Notes: generated by a model not told the origin, from the letters alone. Shown: positions 22,310-32,160, counted from the stretch's first letter. The stretch: 64,000 nt of DNA from an uncultured Aquitalea sp. (GCF_945957525.1 NZ_CAMFLA010000013.1:62001-126000), one strand, 5' to 3'. Made by a program: numbers and translations.

Positions 22310-23479
22310 TCAGCGGGTTTCCGCCATCAGTTCGCGGCCGATCAGCCAGCGGCGGATTTCGCTGGTGCCGGCGCCGATTTCATACAACTTGGCGTCGCGC
22401 AGCAGGCGGCCGGCGGCGTATTCATTGATGTAACCGTTGCCGCCCAGGCACTGAATGGCGTCCAGCGCCATCTGGGTTGCGCCCTCGGCGGCATAGAGAA
22501 TGGCACCGGCGGCGTCCTTGCGCGTCTGGCGGCCGGTTTCGCCGCGATCCAGTGCCTGACCCACCGCATACACATAGGCGCGGCTGGCGGACAGCTTGAC
22601 GTACATGTCGGCCAGTTTGCCCTGCATGAGCTGGAAGTCGCCGATAGCCTGGCCGAACTGTTTGCGGTCGCTCAGATAGGGCACCACGATGTCCATGGCG
22701 GCTTGCATGATGCCCAAGGGGCCGGCCGCCAGTACGGCGCGTTCGTAATCCAGGCCGCTCATCAGCACTTTCACCCCATTGCCTTCGCCGCCCAGCACGT
22801 TTTCCGCCGGCACTTCGCAATCGTCAAAGAAAATGGGGTAGGTATTGGAGCCACGCATGCCCAGCTTGTCCAGCTTGCTGCCGTGGCTGAAGCCGGAAAA
22901 GCCTTTTTCCACGATGAAGGCGGTAATGCCTTTGGGGCCAGCATTGACGTCGGTCTTTGCATACACCACCAGGGTGTCGGCATCGCCGCCATTGGTGATC
23001 CACATCTTGCTGCCGTTGAGCACGTAGCGGTCGCCCTTCTTGTCGGCGCGCAACTTCATGCTGACCACATCGGAGCCGGCATTGGGTTCGGACATGGCCA
23101 AGGCACCGATATGCTCGCCGGAGATCAGCTTGGGCAGGTAGCGTTGTTTTTGCTCGGCGTTGCCGTTTTTGCGCAACTGATTGACGCAGAGATTGGAGTG
23201 CGCACCGTAGGAGAGCGCGACGGAGGCGGAGGCGCGGCTGATTTCTTCCATCACCAGCATGTGGGCGAGATAGCCCATATTGCTGCCGCCGTACTCTTCT
23301 TCCACGGTGATGCCCAAGAGGCCCATGTCGCCAAACTTGCGCCACAAATCGGCGGGAAACAGATTGTCGCGATCGATATCGGCGGCGCGGGGGGCGATTT
23401 CCGCATTGGCGAAGTCGTTCACGCTCTGGCGCAGCAGATCGTAGGTTTCACCGAAATCAAAACGCAGGCTGCTATACAT
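22310..23479 (-). CDS. liuA: Isovaleryl-CoA dehydrogenase
   Basis: 389 residues from [20 protein letters not shown] at 23479. FAD-dependent oxidation of isovaleryl-CoA to 3-methylcrotonyl-CoA, electrons going to ETF. The catalytic glutamate position typical of isovaleryl-CoA dehydrogenases is in [27 protein letters not shown] and [16 protein letters not shown] are acyl-CoA dehydrogenase blocks. It is the first gene of the liu operon. Its leader holds a LiuR-type promoter and a Correia-like repeat ending 22 bases before the start codon. Confidence 0.96.
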   Translation of the reverse strand: MYSSLRFDFGETYDLLRQSVNDFANAEIAPRAADIDRDNLFPADLWRKFGDMGLLGITVEEEYGGSNMGYLAHMLVMEEISRASASVALSYGAHSNLCVNQLRKNGNAEQKQRYLPKLISGEHIGALAMSEPNAGSDVVSMKLRADKKGDRYVLNGSKMWITNGGDADTLVVYAKTDVNAGPKGITAFIVEKGFSGFSHGSKLDKLGMRGSNTYPIFFDDCEVPAENVLGGEGNGVKVLMSGLDYERAVLAAGPLGIMQAAMDIVVPYLSDRKQFGQAIGDFQLMQGKLADMYVKLSASRAYVYAVGQALDRGETGRQTRKDAAGAILYAAEGATQMALDAIQCLGGNGYINEYAAGRLLRDAKLYEIGAGTSEIRRWLIGRELMAETR

Positions 23480-23501
23480 GATGTTGTCTCCCGAAGTAAG
23501 C

Positions 23502-23600
23502 GCGGCTAACAAAAACCCGAATCCCGCCTGAGCATCGCAACTTTCCGTGCATCGGCCGGCATGTGCCGGACAGGCTCTGCGCGAGGCTTTGTTAGCCGCC
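23502..23600 (-). repeat. Correia-like inverted-repeat element, copy C
   Basis: About 99 bp bounded by GCGGCTAACAAA and TTTGTTAGCCGC (12-base perfect terminal inverted repeats). Read on the minus strand it opens CTAACAAAGCCTCG then AGAGCCTG, which matches copy B (CTAACAAAACCTCG, AGACCCTG) position for position. It lies entirely inside the predicted 5' leader of the ivd transcript. Confidence 0.72.
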
Positions 23601-23669
23601 CTGAGGTGGCGGCGCGGCATGGCGGCCAAGAGTCCGGCCGGTGACGACGCGCCATGCGTTGTCATGCCT

Positions 23670-23700
23670 TTATCTTCCATTACGCTTACGTAAACGTCAA
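23670..23700 (-). promoter_or_regulatory. LiuR-type promoter/operator of the liu operon
   Basis: On the minus strand: TTGACG (23700-23695), a 19-base spacer, then AGATAA (23675-23670). The spacer contains the near-palindrome TTACGTAAGCGTAA. An over-long 19-base spacer filled by a dyad is the hallmark of MerR-type activated promoters. The same arrangement recurs in front of the regulator gene at 24304-24334. Confidence 0.8.
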
Positions 23701-23712
23701 TACGATTTGATG

Positions 23713-23737
23713 AAAAAGCCCCTCCGTCAGAGGGGCG
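23713..23737 (-). terminator. Rho-independent terminator of liuR
   Basis: On the minus strand GCCCCTC, short loop, GAGGGGC, then TTTTT; about 105 bases past the liuR stop. It separates the regulator transcript from the liu operon promoter. Confidence 0.8.
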
Positions 23738-23842
23738 TTCAGCGTTTGCGCATGATTCCGCCGCGCCGCGATGGCAAATGATTGCAAGGGCAGGGAGGCG
23801 GCCCCGCCTGGCGCGGCATGATCGGCGCAGAGCTGCTGGCGC

Positions 23843-24247
23843 TCAGGCGGCGTGATCGCTCTTGGCGGTCATTTCGTCGAGCACGGTGCGGCAATGTTGT
23901 TCCAGCGCATCAATCTCCGCCAGCACGACGTCGATGTCCCGACGCTGCTCTTCCAGTTGCTCGCGTCGCGCCACCAACAGATGCAGCAGCTTCAGCGACT
24001 GGCTGGCTTCGCCTTTGGCGAGATCGTAAAGATCAATGATTTCACGAATTTCCGATAGCGACAGACCGATGCGCTTGCCGCGCAAAATCAGGCGCAGGCG
24101 AGCGCGGTCGCGGCGGGTGAAGACGCGCTGGCGGCCATCGCGCTCGGGCTCGATCAGGCCTTGTTCTTCATAGAAGCGGATGGTGCGCAGTGTGACGTCG
24201 AATTCCTGCGCCAGATCGGAAATGGTGAAAAGGTCTTGTTCTGTCAT
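23843..24247 (-). CDS. liuR: MerR family transcriptional regulator of leucine catabolism (LiuR-like)
   Basis: 134 residues from MTEQDLFTISDLAQEFDVTL at 24247. N-terminal MerR helix-turn-helix (TISDLAQEFDVTLRTIRFYE), wing with RDRARLRLILRGKRIG, then a long dimerisation coiled coil (VARREQLEEQRRDIDVVLAE). There is no cysteine metal-binding site, in line with an acyl-CoA-type effector; LiuR regulators are known to control leucine degradation. Two matching 31-base promoter sites, one before itself and one before ivd, indicate autoregulation and operon control. It is transcribed away from the acyl-CoA synthetase gene. Confidence 0.92.
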   Translation of the reverse strand: MTEQDLFTISDLAQEFDVTLRTIRFYEEQGLIEPERDGRQRVFTRRDRARLRLILRGKRIGLSLSEIREIIDLYDLAKGEASQSLKLLHLLVARREQLEEQRRDIDVVLAEIDALEQHCRTVLDEMTAKSDHAA

Positions 24248-24303
24248 GGTATTGGCTCTCAATTGACGGTGATTGTAGCGTTTTTCCCACGCCATCTCAC
24301 TCT

Positions 24304-24334
24304 TTGATATGCATTACGTTTACGTAATCGTCAA
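24304..24334 (-). promoter_or_regulatory. LiuR-type promoter/operator of liuR (shared divergent region)
   Basis: On the minus strand: TTGACG (24334-24329), 19-base spacer holding the perfect palindrome TTACGTAAACGTAA minus its centre symmetry (TTACGT-AA-ACGTAA), then TATCAA (24309-24304). It differs from the ivd site at few positions. It also lies about 105 bases upstream of the divergent acyl-CoA synthetase start. Confidence 0.8.
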
Positions 24335-24440
24335 CTTGTGGGATTAATGCAAAAAAACAGACCGCGACGGGGAGCGGCGTCAGCGCCCGGCACAGGGCGT
24401 CCCCAAGGGCAAAGAGACCACTCACAGGAGACGAGCAATC

Positions 24441-26129
24441 ATGATGCACCCCAGTTATGTCCACGGCGCGAGCGAGCAAAAGCTCATCGGCCAGACCATC
24501 GGGCAGTTCTTCGACGAAGCCTGCGATACCCATGCCCGCCGCGAGGCGCTGGTGGTGCGCCATCAAGGCATACGCTGGACTTACGCCGAACTGCGCGATC
24601 AGGTGGACAGGCTGGCTTGCGGGCTCATCAGGCTGGGCCTGAAGCCGGGCGACCGCATCGGCATCTGGTCGCAGAACAACGCGGAGTGGGTGTTGACGCA
24701 GTTCGCCACAGCCAAGGCCGGACTGGTGATGGTGAACATCAACCCGGCCTATCGCCGCGCGGAGCTGGAATACGCACTCAACAAGGTAGGCTGTCGGGCG
24801 TTGATCCTGTCGCCCAGCTTCAAGAGCAGCAATTACATCGAGATGATTCAGGATCTGGCGCCGGAACTGGCCGGGGCGGAGCCGGGCCGTCTGCAGGCGC
24901 AACGTTTGCCGAAGCTGGAATGGGTGATCCGTATGGGTCAGCAGGCCACCCCGGGCATGCTGGGCTTCGCCGATCTGTTATCCGCTCCGGAGGCGGAAGA
25001 GAAAGCCGCCTTGCAGGCGCTGGGCGCGACGCTGCAGTTCGACGACGCCATCAATATCCAGTTCACCTCCGGCACCACGGGCAACCCCAAGGGCGCCACG
25101 CTGTCGCATCACAACATCCTCAATAATGCGTTCTTTGCGGGCGAGGCGATGCGCTTTGGCCCGAACGATCGCCTGTGCATCCCGGTACCGCTTTACCATT
25201 GCTTCGGCATGGTGCTGGGCACGCTTACCTGCCTCACTCACGGCTCCGCCATGGTGTTTCCGGCGGAAAGCTTTGACGCCCTGAGCGTGCTGGAAACCGT
25301 GCAACTGGAGCGTTGCACTGGTCTGCACGGCGTGCCGACCATGTTCATCGGCCTGCTGGATCATCCGCGTTTTGCCGAGTTTGACCTCTCCAGTTTGCGC
25401 ACCGGCATCATGGCCGGCAGCCCGTGCCCCATTGAAGTGATGAAACGGGTGGCCACACTGATGCACATGTCGCAAGTCACCATCGGTTACGGTATGACCG
25501 AAACCAGCCCGCTCAGCTTCCAGAGCCGCACCGATACGCCGCTGGACAAGCGCGTGTCCACGGTAGGTCTCGTACATCCGCATGTGGAGGTAAAAATTGT
25601 CGACAACGATGGCCGCATCGTTGCGCATGGCGATACCGGCGAGCTGCTGACGCGCGGCTACTCGGTCATGCTGGGCTATTGGGACGACCCGGCCAAAACA
25701 CAGGAAGCCATCGATGCCGCCGGCTGGATGCACACCGGCGACCTCGCGGTGATGGACGAACAGGGCTATGTCAACATCGTCGGCCGGGTAAAGGACATGG
25801 TGATTCGCGGCGGCGAGAACATCTATCCGCGCGAAGTGGAGGAGTTTCTCTATCGTCACCCGAAGATTCAGGACGTGCAGGTCATCGGCGTGCCGGATGA
25901 TCGCTTTGGCGAAGAGTTGTGCGCCTGGATCCGCCTGCGGGATGATGAAACCGCTACCGAGGAAGACATCCGCGCCTTCTGCCAGGGTCAGATCGCCCAT
26001 TACAAGATTCCGCGCTATATCGAGTTTGTCGACAGCTTCCCGATGACCATCACCGGCAAGATCCAGAAATTCGTCATGCGCCAGCAAATGAAGGAAAAGC
26101 TGGGCCTGGCCGATGCCCGCACCGCCTGA
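24441..26129 (+). CDS. AMP-dependent acyl-CoA synthetase
   Basis: 562 residues; GGAG lies 11 bases before [15 protein letters not shown]. The adenylate-forming P-loop is [29 protein letters not shown] and the hinge [20 protein letters not shown] are also clear, with the catalytic lysine in TGKIQKFVM. It makes acyl-CoA from a free acid. The divergent position next to liuR suggests isovalerate or another short/medium-chain acid as substrate (inference); general fatty acyl-CoA ligase is the alternative. Confidence 0.9.
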   Translation: MMHPSYVHGASEQKLIGQTIGQFFDEACDTHARREALVVRHQGIRWTYAELRDQVDRLACGLIRLGLKPGDRIGIWSQNNAEWVLTQFATAKAGLVMVNINPAYRRAELEYALNKVGCRALILSPSFKSSNYIEMIQDLAPELAGAEPGRLQAQRLPKLEWVIRMGQQATPGMLGFADLLSAPEAEEKAALQALGATLQFDDAINIQFTSGTTGNPKGATLSHHNILNNAFFAGEAMRFGPNDRLCIPVPLYHCFGMVLGTLTCLTHGSAMVFPAESFDALSVLETVQLERCTGLHGVPTMFIGLLDHPRFAEFDLSSLRTGIMAGSPCPIEVMKRVATLMHMSQVTIGYGMTETSPLSFQSRTDTPLDKRVSTVGLVHPHVEVKIVDNDGRIVAHGDTGELLTRGYSVMLGYWDDPAKTQEAIDAAGWMHTGDLAVMDEQGYVNIVGRVKDMVIRGGENIYPREVEEFLYRHPKIQDVQVIGVPDDRFGEELCAWIRLRDDETATEEDIRAFCQGQIAHYKIPRYIEFVDSFPMTITGKIQKFVMRQQMKEKLGLADARTA

Positions 26130-26156
26130 CGTGGTACTGGGTCAAGCAAATGCAGA

Positions 26157-26184
26157 AAAGCCCCGCCAGCGCGGGGCTTTTTCG
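26157..26184 (+). terminator. Rho-independent terminator of the acyl-CoA synthetase gene
   Basis: AAAAGCCCCGC, short loop, GCGGGGCTTTTT. Confidence 0.9.
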
Positions 26185-26223
26185 CTACAATGCGCGCAAA
26201 TCCACCATAAGCAGGAGCGCATC

Positions 26224-26895
<672 letters not shown>

Positions 26896-26913
26896 TCTCT
26901 CCCGCACCCGTCA

Positions 26914-26949
26914 AAATGCCCCGTGGTTTTACGCGGGGCATTTTTTTTG
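26914..26949 (+). terminator. Rho-independent terminator of the SEC-C protein gene
   Basis: AATGCCCCG, loop, CGGGGCATT followed by a T run. Confidence 0.9.
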
Positions 26950-27004
26950 TAGCGCCGGCATTACAGTCATCAGCAAAAAACATGCATGCCATGCAAGATT
27001 TGAA

Positions 27005-27088
27005 TACAATGACGTCTGAGAGTACGAGCTCTCTTTTTTCATTCCTTTATTTGCCAGGCCCGAGGTGTCCCCTTCGGGCCGTTTTTTT
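27005..27088 (+). ncRNA. Candidate small RNA (orphan terminator pair)
   Basis: The 336-base gap between the SEC-C gene and dcuC holds no convincing ORF, but it has two hairpin-plus-T-run structures on the + strand: GAGAG/CTCTC with six T (27018-27039) and GGCCCGAG/CTTCGGGCC with seven T (27057-27088). The upstream gene already has its own terminator at 26914, and dcuC is on the other strand, so these belong to no known transcript. TACAAT at 27005 could be a -10 box but the -35 is poor. The RNA call is inference. Confidence 0.35.
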
Positions 27089-27231
27089 GTGTTTTGGCTA
27101 ACCTTGTAGGCGTTGATCCGACAGGCAAAAAAGCGATTACGGCGCCGGTTCAGCGTTCCGTTGTCGGCACGGCGCAGCGGCTGGCCTCAAGCTGCTTTCG
27201 CAGCCTGCCGTCGCCAGCCGCGAATGCGTAC

Positions 27232-28581
27232 TCAGGCCGGCACCATCAACAGTGTTCCCGCCACCACCAGCACCAAGCCTGTCAGCACAGGTACCGAGGT
27301 GCGCTTGACGATTTCCATCGGACTGACCTCTCCCATGCCGGCGCAGGCCACCACCACGCCCGCTACCGGCGAGACGGTGCGGCCCAGGTTGGAGGCTTGC
27401 AGCATGGGGATGGCGAGAAAGGCGGGGTTAATGCCCGAGTGTGTCGCCAGTTTGGGGATCAATTCCACAAAGGCGTAGAAGGGCGCATTGCCTGAACCGG
27501 TGGTGAAGGCTGCCAGGGTGGTGATGATTACCAGCACTAGCATCAGTACCAGCGCGCCGGAGCCGAAGGACTGCGCCAGTTCAATCAACTTGGCGATGAA
27601 ACCCACCGAAGACAAACCCTGAGCGAATACACCCGCCGCCACGATCAGCATCACCACGCCGGTGAAGGCTTCCCCCATGCCTTTGTATACGGCTTCCATT
27701 TCGGCAAACACGCGCTGCGCGTCGCGGTGGCGCGCAAACTCGATCACCGCCACCAACAGGATGCAGATCACCAGCACCGTGATGATGTTGAGTTGCGGCG
27801 CCAGCTTGCCGTTGAACAAGAGCACGCCGGCAATAGGCGTGAACGGCAGCAAAGCATAGAGCGCAGGTGCGCTGGTGTTCAGTTCGCTGGCGTCGCGCAG
27901 CACCGGTTCGCAGCCGGCTTTGCGGTCCAGATAGCGTTGCCAGAAGAAATGGCTGACGGCCATGCCTGCAATGGCCAGCAAGGAAATCGGCAGCGTGGTG
28001 CGGAAGGCGAAATCGATCAGCGGCATGCCGGAAGCTTGCGCAGCCATGACGACGTCGCCCGAGGTGGGAGACAGGATCAGGGCCGCCGGAGACGCGCAGA
28101 TGGCGGCGGCCGCGCCGCGACTGATACCCATGTTCACCATCAGCGGAAACAGTGTGGCCATCAGCAGTACCCCCAGCCCGGTGGCGGAGGAAATCGCCAG
28201 CGACAGCAGGCAGGCCACCAGGTAAGTGGCCACCATCAACAGATAGGGAGAGCGGATGCGCGCCAGCGGTTTGGCCGCCAGCTTCACTACCACATCGTTG
28301 GCGCCGATGCGCGTCATGTACACGGCAAAACCACACAGCACCATGATCATCAGCCCAAGGTCGGCGGCGCGGGTGGACAGCAAGTATTTGACGAACTCCG
28401 CGATGTCGGTAGCGGCGTGGCCAGTGGTTTCCACTGATTTGGGCAAAATGTCGTGACCCAGCCCGGCGGCCATGCCCAGCAGGGCAAGCCCGCCCAGCAT
28501 CAGTACGCCGGTAGGGGAGTAGCCCTTGAAGATGTAACGCCCCACCAGCAGCGTTATCAGAGCGCCTGTCAGCAGTTCCAT
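27232..28581 (-). CDS. dcuC: DcuC-type anaerobic C4-dicarboxylate transporter
   Basis: 449 residues, about twelve hydrophobic membrane segments. ALILSPTSGDVVMAAQASGM and TTGSGNAPFYAFVELIPKLA are typical of the DcuC family, which exchanges or exports succinate, fumarate and malate under oxygen limitation. The start MELLTGALITLLVGRYIF at 28581 follows an AT-rich leader (28590-28625) that must hold the promoter; I did not find a clear FNR box. Monocistronic on the minus strand. Confidence 0.9.
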   Translation of the reverse strand: MELLTGALITLLVGRYIFKGYSPTGVLMLGGLALLGMAAGLGHDILPKSVETTGHAATDIAEFVKYLLSTRAADLGLMIMVLCGFAVYMTRIGANDVVVKLAAKPLARIRSPYLLMVATYLVACLLSLAISSATGLGVLLMATLFPLMVNMGISRGAAAAICASPAALILSPTSGDVVMAAQASGMPLIDFAFRTTLPISLLAIAGMAVSHFFWQRYLDRKAGCEPVLRDASELNTSAPALYALLPFTPIAGVLLFNGKLAPQLNIITVLVICILLVAVIEFARHRDAQRVFAEMEAVYKGMGEAFTGVVMLIVAAGVFAQGLSSVGFIAKLIELAQSFGSGALVLMLVLVIITTLAAFTTGSGNAPFYAFVELIPKLATHSGINPAFLAIPMLQASNLGRTVSPVAGVVVACAGMGEVSPMEIVKRTSVPVLTGLVLVVAGTLLMVPA

Positions 28582-28685
28582 GGCACACCTCTAATCAAAA
28601 TATAATTAAACACTAATATAAATGAGAAGAAGGCCCATGGCATCGCTGATGGCGACAATCTTGATCCAGAACAAAGGCTTGGCGC

Positions 28686-28710
28686 AAAAAAAACGGCCCC
28701 AGCGGGCCGT
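28686..28710 (-). terminator. Rho-independent terminator of the acyl-CoA dehydrogenase gene
   Basis: On the minus strand ACGGCCCGC, loop, GGGGCCGT followed by eight T. Confidence 0.85.
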
Positions 28711-28754
28711 GAACATGGAGTCGGACGTCCCGCCCGTTGCACGGGCGGCAACTG

Positions 28755-30539
28755 TCAGAAAGCGAAGTGCTCAGCGTCCAGCGCCATCAGTGGTTTGGCG
28801 CCGCTCTTGATGCGAGCCATCAGCGCATACACTTCGGGGAACAGCTTGGCCATGTAGAAGCGGCCGGTAGCAATCTTGGCCTGATAGAACGCGTCGTCGC
28901 CCTTGCCCAGGCTGGCTTGCGCCACTTCGGTCATGCGCGCCCACAGCCAGGCGTAGCTCAGATGGCCGATCACGCGCAGGTAGTCAGTGGCGGCGGCGCC
29001 GGCGGCGTCGCGGTCTTGCATGCTGGCCATGCCGATGCCCATCGTCAGTTCGCCCACATCCTTCAGCAACTGCGACAGCGGCTTGATGAACTCGCCCAGC
29101 TGTTCATTGCTCTCGTGGGTCTGGCAGAACTTGTGGATGATTTTGGTGAATTTGCGCAGCTTCTGACCTTGATCCATCAGCACTTTGCGGCCCAGCAGGT
29201 CGATAGCCTGAATGCCGTTGGTGCCTTCGTAGATTTGCGAAATGCGGCAGTCGCGCACCAGTTGCTCCATGCCCCATTCGCGGATGAAGCCGTGGCCGCC
29301 GAATACCTGCATGCCGAGGTTGGCCGCTTCAAAACCGTTGTCGGTCATGAAAGCCTTGGCCACCGGGGTCAGCAGCGCCACCAGATCCGCAGCGTCCTGA
29401 CGGGCAGCTTCATCGGCGTGCTTGTCTTCGATGTCCAATTGCAGCGCCAGCAGGGCGGTCAGTGCGCGACCGGCTTCGGTGTAAGCCTTCTGCGTCAGCA
29501 GCATGCGACGCACGTCCGGGTGCACGATGATGGGGTCGGCCGGCTTGTCCGGGCACTTCGGCCCGGTCAGCGCGCGCATCTGCAGGCGTTCGCGGGCATA
29601 GGCCAGCGCGCCCTGGAAAGACGCCTCGCCAATACCCAGACCCTGCATGCCGCATCCCAGGCGCGCGGCGTTCATCATGGTGAACATGCAGGACAGGCCC
29701 TTGTTGGCCTCGCCAATCAGAAAACCCTTGGCGCCGTCCAGATTGATGACCGCAGTGGCATTGGCCTTGATGCCCATCTTGTGTTCCAGGCTGCCGCAGG
29801 CCACGCTGTTGCGGCTACCGTCGGCCAGGAATTTGGGCACGATGAACAGGGAAATGCCCTTCACGTCCTTGGGGGCATCCGGCAGACGCGCCAGCACCAG
29901 ATGGATGATGTTGTCGGCCAGGTCGTGCTCGCCGGCGGAGATGAAAATCTTGGTGCCGCTAATGCTGTAGGAACCGTCGCCATTGGGTTCGGCCTTGCTC
30001 TTCAGCAAACCCAGGTCAGTGCCGCAGTGCGGCTCGGTCAGGCACATGGTGCCGGTCCAGTCGCCGGCCACCAGGTGCGGCAGGTATTCGTCTTTTTGCG
30101 CCGGCGTGCCGTGCGCGTGTATGGCGGCGTAGGCCCCATGGGACAGGCCCGGGTACATGGACCAGGCCACGTTGGCCGAACACTGCATTTCCATCACCGG
30201 GAAGGCCAGCGATTTGGGCATGCCCTGACCACCGTAGGCCGGATCGCAATCCAGCGCCGGAAAGCCCAGCTCGCAATACTGCTTGTAGGCTTCTTTGAAG
30301 CCCGGCGGGGTGGTGACGGCCTTGGTGGTGGGGTCGAACTGACAGCCTTCTTCATCGGCCTGACGATTCAGCGGCGCGAGTTCGGCTTCGCAGAACTGGG
30401 CGGCGGCTTCCAGATAGGAGCTGAAGATGTCCTGGGTGGCCTCTTCATAGCCCGGCAGGGTGGGAATCACTTCCTGAACGCGGATCAGCTCGTTGAGGAC
30501 GAAGTCAAAATCACGCAGGGGGGCTTTGTAGGCAGGCAT
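28755..30539 (-). CDS. Acyl-CoA dehydrogenase, long form with extra C-terminal domain
   Basis: 594 residues, start MPAYKAPLRDFDFVLNELI, about 200 longer than classic acyl-CoA dehydrogenases. N-terminal ACAD domains contain CLTEPHCGTDLGLLKSKAEP; FGGHGFIREWGMEQLVRDC and IYEGTNGIQAIDLLGRK mark the flavin region; the last ~120 residues form the additional acyl-CoA dehydrogenase C-terminal domain. Members oxidise fatty acyl-CoA or 3-methylmercaptopropionyl-CoA (DmdC); substrate here is not evident. No partner genes are adjacent. Confidence 0.9.
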   Translation of the reverse strand: MPAYKAPLRDFDFVLNELIRVQEVIPTLPGYEEATQDIFSSYLEAAAQFCEAELAPLNRQADEEGCQFDPTTKAVTTPPGFKEAYKQYCELGFPALDCDPAYGGQGMPKSLAFPVMEMQCSANVAWSMYPGLSHGAYAAIHAHGTPAQKDEYLPHLVAGDWTGTMCLTEPHCGTDLGLLKSKAEPNGDGSYSISGTKIFISAGEHDLADNIIHLVLARLPDAPKDVKGISLFIVPKFLADGSRNSVACGSLEHKMGIKANATAVINLDGAKGFLIGEANKGLSCMFTMMNAARLGCGMQGLGIGEASFQGALAYARERLQMRALTGPKCPDKPADPIIVHPDVRRMLLTQKAYTEAGRALTALLALQLDIEDKHADEAARQDAADLVALLTPVAKAFMTDNGFEAANLGMQVFGGHGFIREWGMEQLVRDCRISQIYEGTNGIQAIDLLGRKVLMDQGQKLRKFTKIIHKFCQTHESNEQLGEFIKPLSQLLKDVGELTMGIGMASMQDRDAAGAAATDYLRVIGHLSYAWLWARMTEVAQASLGKGDDAFYQAKIATGRFYMAKLFPEVYALMARIKSGAKPLMALDAEHFAF

Positions 30540-30719
30540 GCGGTCTCTCCTTGGTTGCGCCGCCCGGATTTTCCGGGTCGAATAGCCTTGTCTGGCGCCG
30601 ACTGCTGTCGGCTTGTTTAATTCAAACGCTTGTTTAATTTATTCCGCCGGCTTTGACAAGCCCTTTCGCATGCCCCCTGTCCCTTTGTGGCATATCGACA
30701 ACGGAGGTTTTCACCCCGC

Positions 30720-31277
30720 ATGCGTTGCATCCGGACAACATTGCGGCGCGTCGGCGAGTACCGACACCGTCTCTTCGGCAAACCCGGCCTGCGCTGGCTG
30801 GCGCCTTGGCTCGATCATCCTGCCTGCTGGGCGATGAATCGCCGCAAGGTCGCTGGCGGCGTGGCACTGGGCCTCTTCACCGGGCTGATTCCGGGCCCGC
30901 CGAAACGGCTCAGCACGCTGGCGCTGGCGGTGTTGCTGCGGGTCAATCTACCTGCTGCGCTGTTAACCACGCTGTATAGCAACCCCTTCACCATCTTGCC
31001 TTTGTACTTTCTTGCGTTCTCGCTTGGGCGGCTGTTACTGGGAGACGCCGCTGCGGGTACAATGAGCCAGCCTCCTGACTGGCGGGCGCTGGCGCTCAGC
31101 GACTGGTCGCTGGCCATGGGCGGCTGGCTGTTGTCGCTGGGTTGGCCGTTGCTGCTAGGCCTGCTGGCAATGGGAAGCGGATTGGCGCTCGTCGGCTATG
31201 TGCTGGTGAGGGTGGCCTGGGGGCAGGCCGTGATTCATCGTTGGCAACACAGAAAGGCAAGTCGTGGATCTTGTTGA
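30720..31277 (+). CDS. DUF2062 domain membrane protein
   Basis: About 185 residues from ATG 30720, with GGAGG 12 bases upstream; an earlier ATG at 30687 is also in frame. The block WAMNRRKVAGGVALGLFTGL and the membrane helices around NPFTILPLYFLAFSLG are diagnostic of DUF2062. Two to three further hydrophobic segments follow. Function of the family is unknown. Its 3' end overlaps the Nudix gene by 14 bases, so the two are translationally coupled. Confidence 0.85.
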   Translation: MRCIRTTLRRVGEYRHRLFGKPGLRWLAPWLDHPACWAMNRRKVAGGVALGLFTGLIPGPPKRLSTLALAVLLRVNLPAALLTTLYSNPFTILPLYFLAFSLGRLLLGDAAAGTMSQPPDWRALALSDWSLAMGGWLLSLGWPLLLGLLAMGSGLALVGYVLVRVAWGQAVIHRWQHRKASRGSC

Positions 31278-31821
31278 AAAGCAGCTCTCCAGCGAGCAGG
31301 TATATCAAGGCGGTTTTCTCAAGGTTCACAAGGACAGGGTGCGCTTGCCGGACGGCGCTGAAGCGCATCGCGAATACATCACCCATCCTGGCGCGGTGGC
31401 CGTGTTGGCCATGACAGAGGACGGGAAACTGATCATGGAGCGTCAGTATCGCTATCCGGCGGGCAGGGCGTTTCTTGAGATTCCCGCTGGCAAGCTGGAC
31501 CCGGACGAAGCGCCGGAAAATACCGCGCGCCGCGAGTTGCTGGAAGAAACCGGCTATACCGCCGGTGAATGGATTTACCTGGGTACGGCCTACCCCTGCA
31601 TCGGCTACTCCAATGAAAAGATCAGTTATTACCTGGCGCGGGGACTGGTGGCCGGCGAGCGGAGGCTGGACGAAGGCGAGTTTCTGGAAGTGCTCAGCAT
31701 GCCGCTGACTGAGGTGTTTGATCTGGCCCTCACCGGTGACATCTGCGACAGCAAATCCATTGTCGGTCTGCACTGGCTGGCCGCCTATCTTGAGGGGAGG
31801 TTGCAGGGTGCCACCGTTTGA
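31264..31821 (+). CDS. nudF: ADP-ribose pyrophosphatase-type Nudix hydrolase
   Basis: 185 residues from a GTG start at 31264 inside the preceding gene. The Nudix box is complete: GKLDPDEAPENTARRELLEE followed by TGY. MERQYRYPAGRAFLEIPAGK is typical of the ADP-ribose pyrophosphatase branch, which hydrolyses ADP-ribose to AMP and ribose 5-phosphate. It overlaps both the upstream DUF2062 gene and the downstream PilZ gene. Confidence 0.9.
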   Translation: MDLVEKQLSSEQVYQGGFLKVHKDRVRLPDGAEAHREYITHPGAVAVLAMTEDGKLIMERQYRYPAGRAFLEIPAGKLDPDEAPENTARRELLEETGYTAGEWIYLGTAYPCIGYSNEKISYYLARGLVAGERRLDEGEFLEVLSMPLTEVFDLALTGDICDSKSIVGLHWLAAYLEGRLQGATV

Positions 31822-32125
31822 TCCCTACAACGAGCGCCGTCGGGCGCGGCGGCTGCAAATGGGCTGCAAGGCACGCATCAAATCCTTGCATACCGGTGAA
31901 ACCCACTACGGCGAATGCGTGGACCTATCGGTAGACGGCTTGTCGCTGCGCTCGTCTTATGTGCCGCAGTACGGTGAAAGACTGTCCATCATCGTACTGG
32001 CGCCCGCCATTGGCGGCTTGCCCGGCAAGCAGCTGGAAGCCGAGGTGGAGGTAAGGCGCTGCAACGAAATCCAGCGCGGGCTGATTTACGAAATCGGCGC
32101 CCGCATCATCGAGCGCAAGAGTTGA
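31808..32125 (+). CDS. PilZ domain protein (cyclic di-GMP receptor)
   Basis: 105 residues from GTG 31808, with AGGGGAGG upstream, overlapping the Nudix gene by 14 bases. A single PilZ domain: NERRRARRLQMGC supplies the RxxxR-type arginines and DLSVDGLSLRSS the DxSxxG motif, both required for cyclic di-GMP binding. It should act as a cytoplasmic adaptor for motility, pili or polysaccharide control. A GGDEF enzyme at 7.7 kb and a chemoreceptor at 52.8 kb are in the window, but not linked. Confidence 0.9.
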   Translation: MPPFDPYNERRRARRLQMGCKARIKSLHTGETHYGECVDLSVDGLSLRSSYVPQYGERLSIIVLAPAIGGLPGKQLEAEVEVRRCNEIQRGLIYEIGARIIERKS

Positions 32126-32160
32126 TACATTTACTTGCATCCTGATACATAAATTTTCTT

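Noticed and set aside
28737-30620. 627-residue open frame on the + strand
   Set aside because: Shadow of the acyl-CoA dehydrogenase gene.
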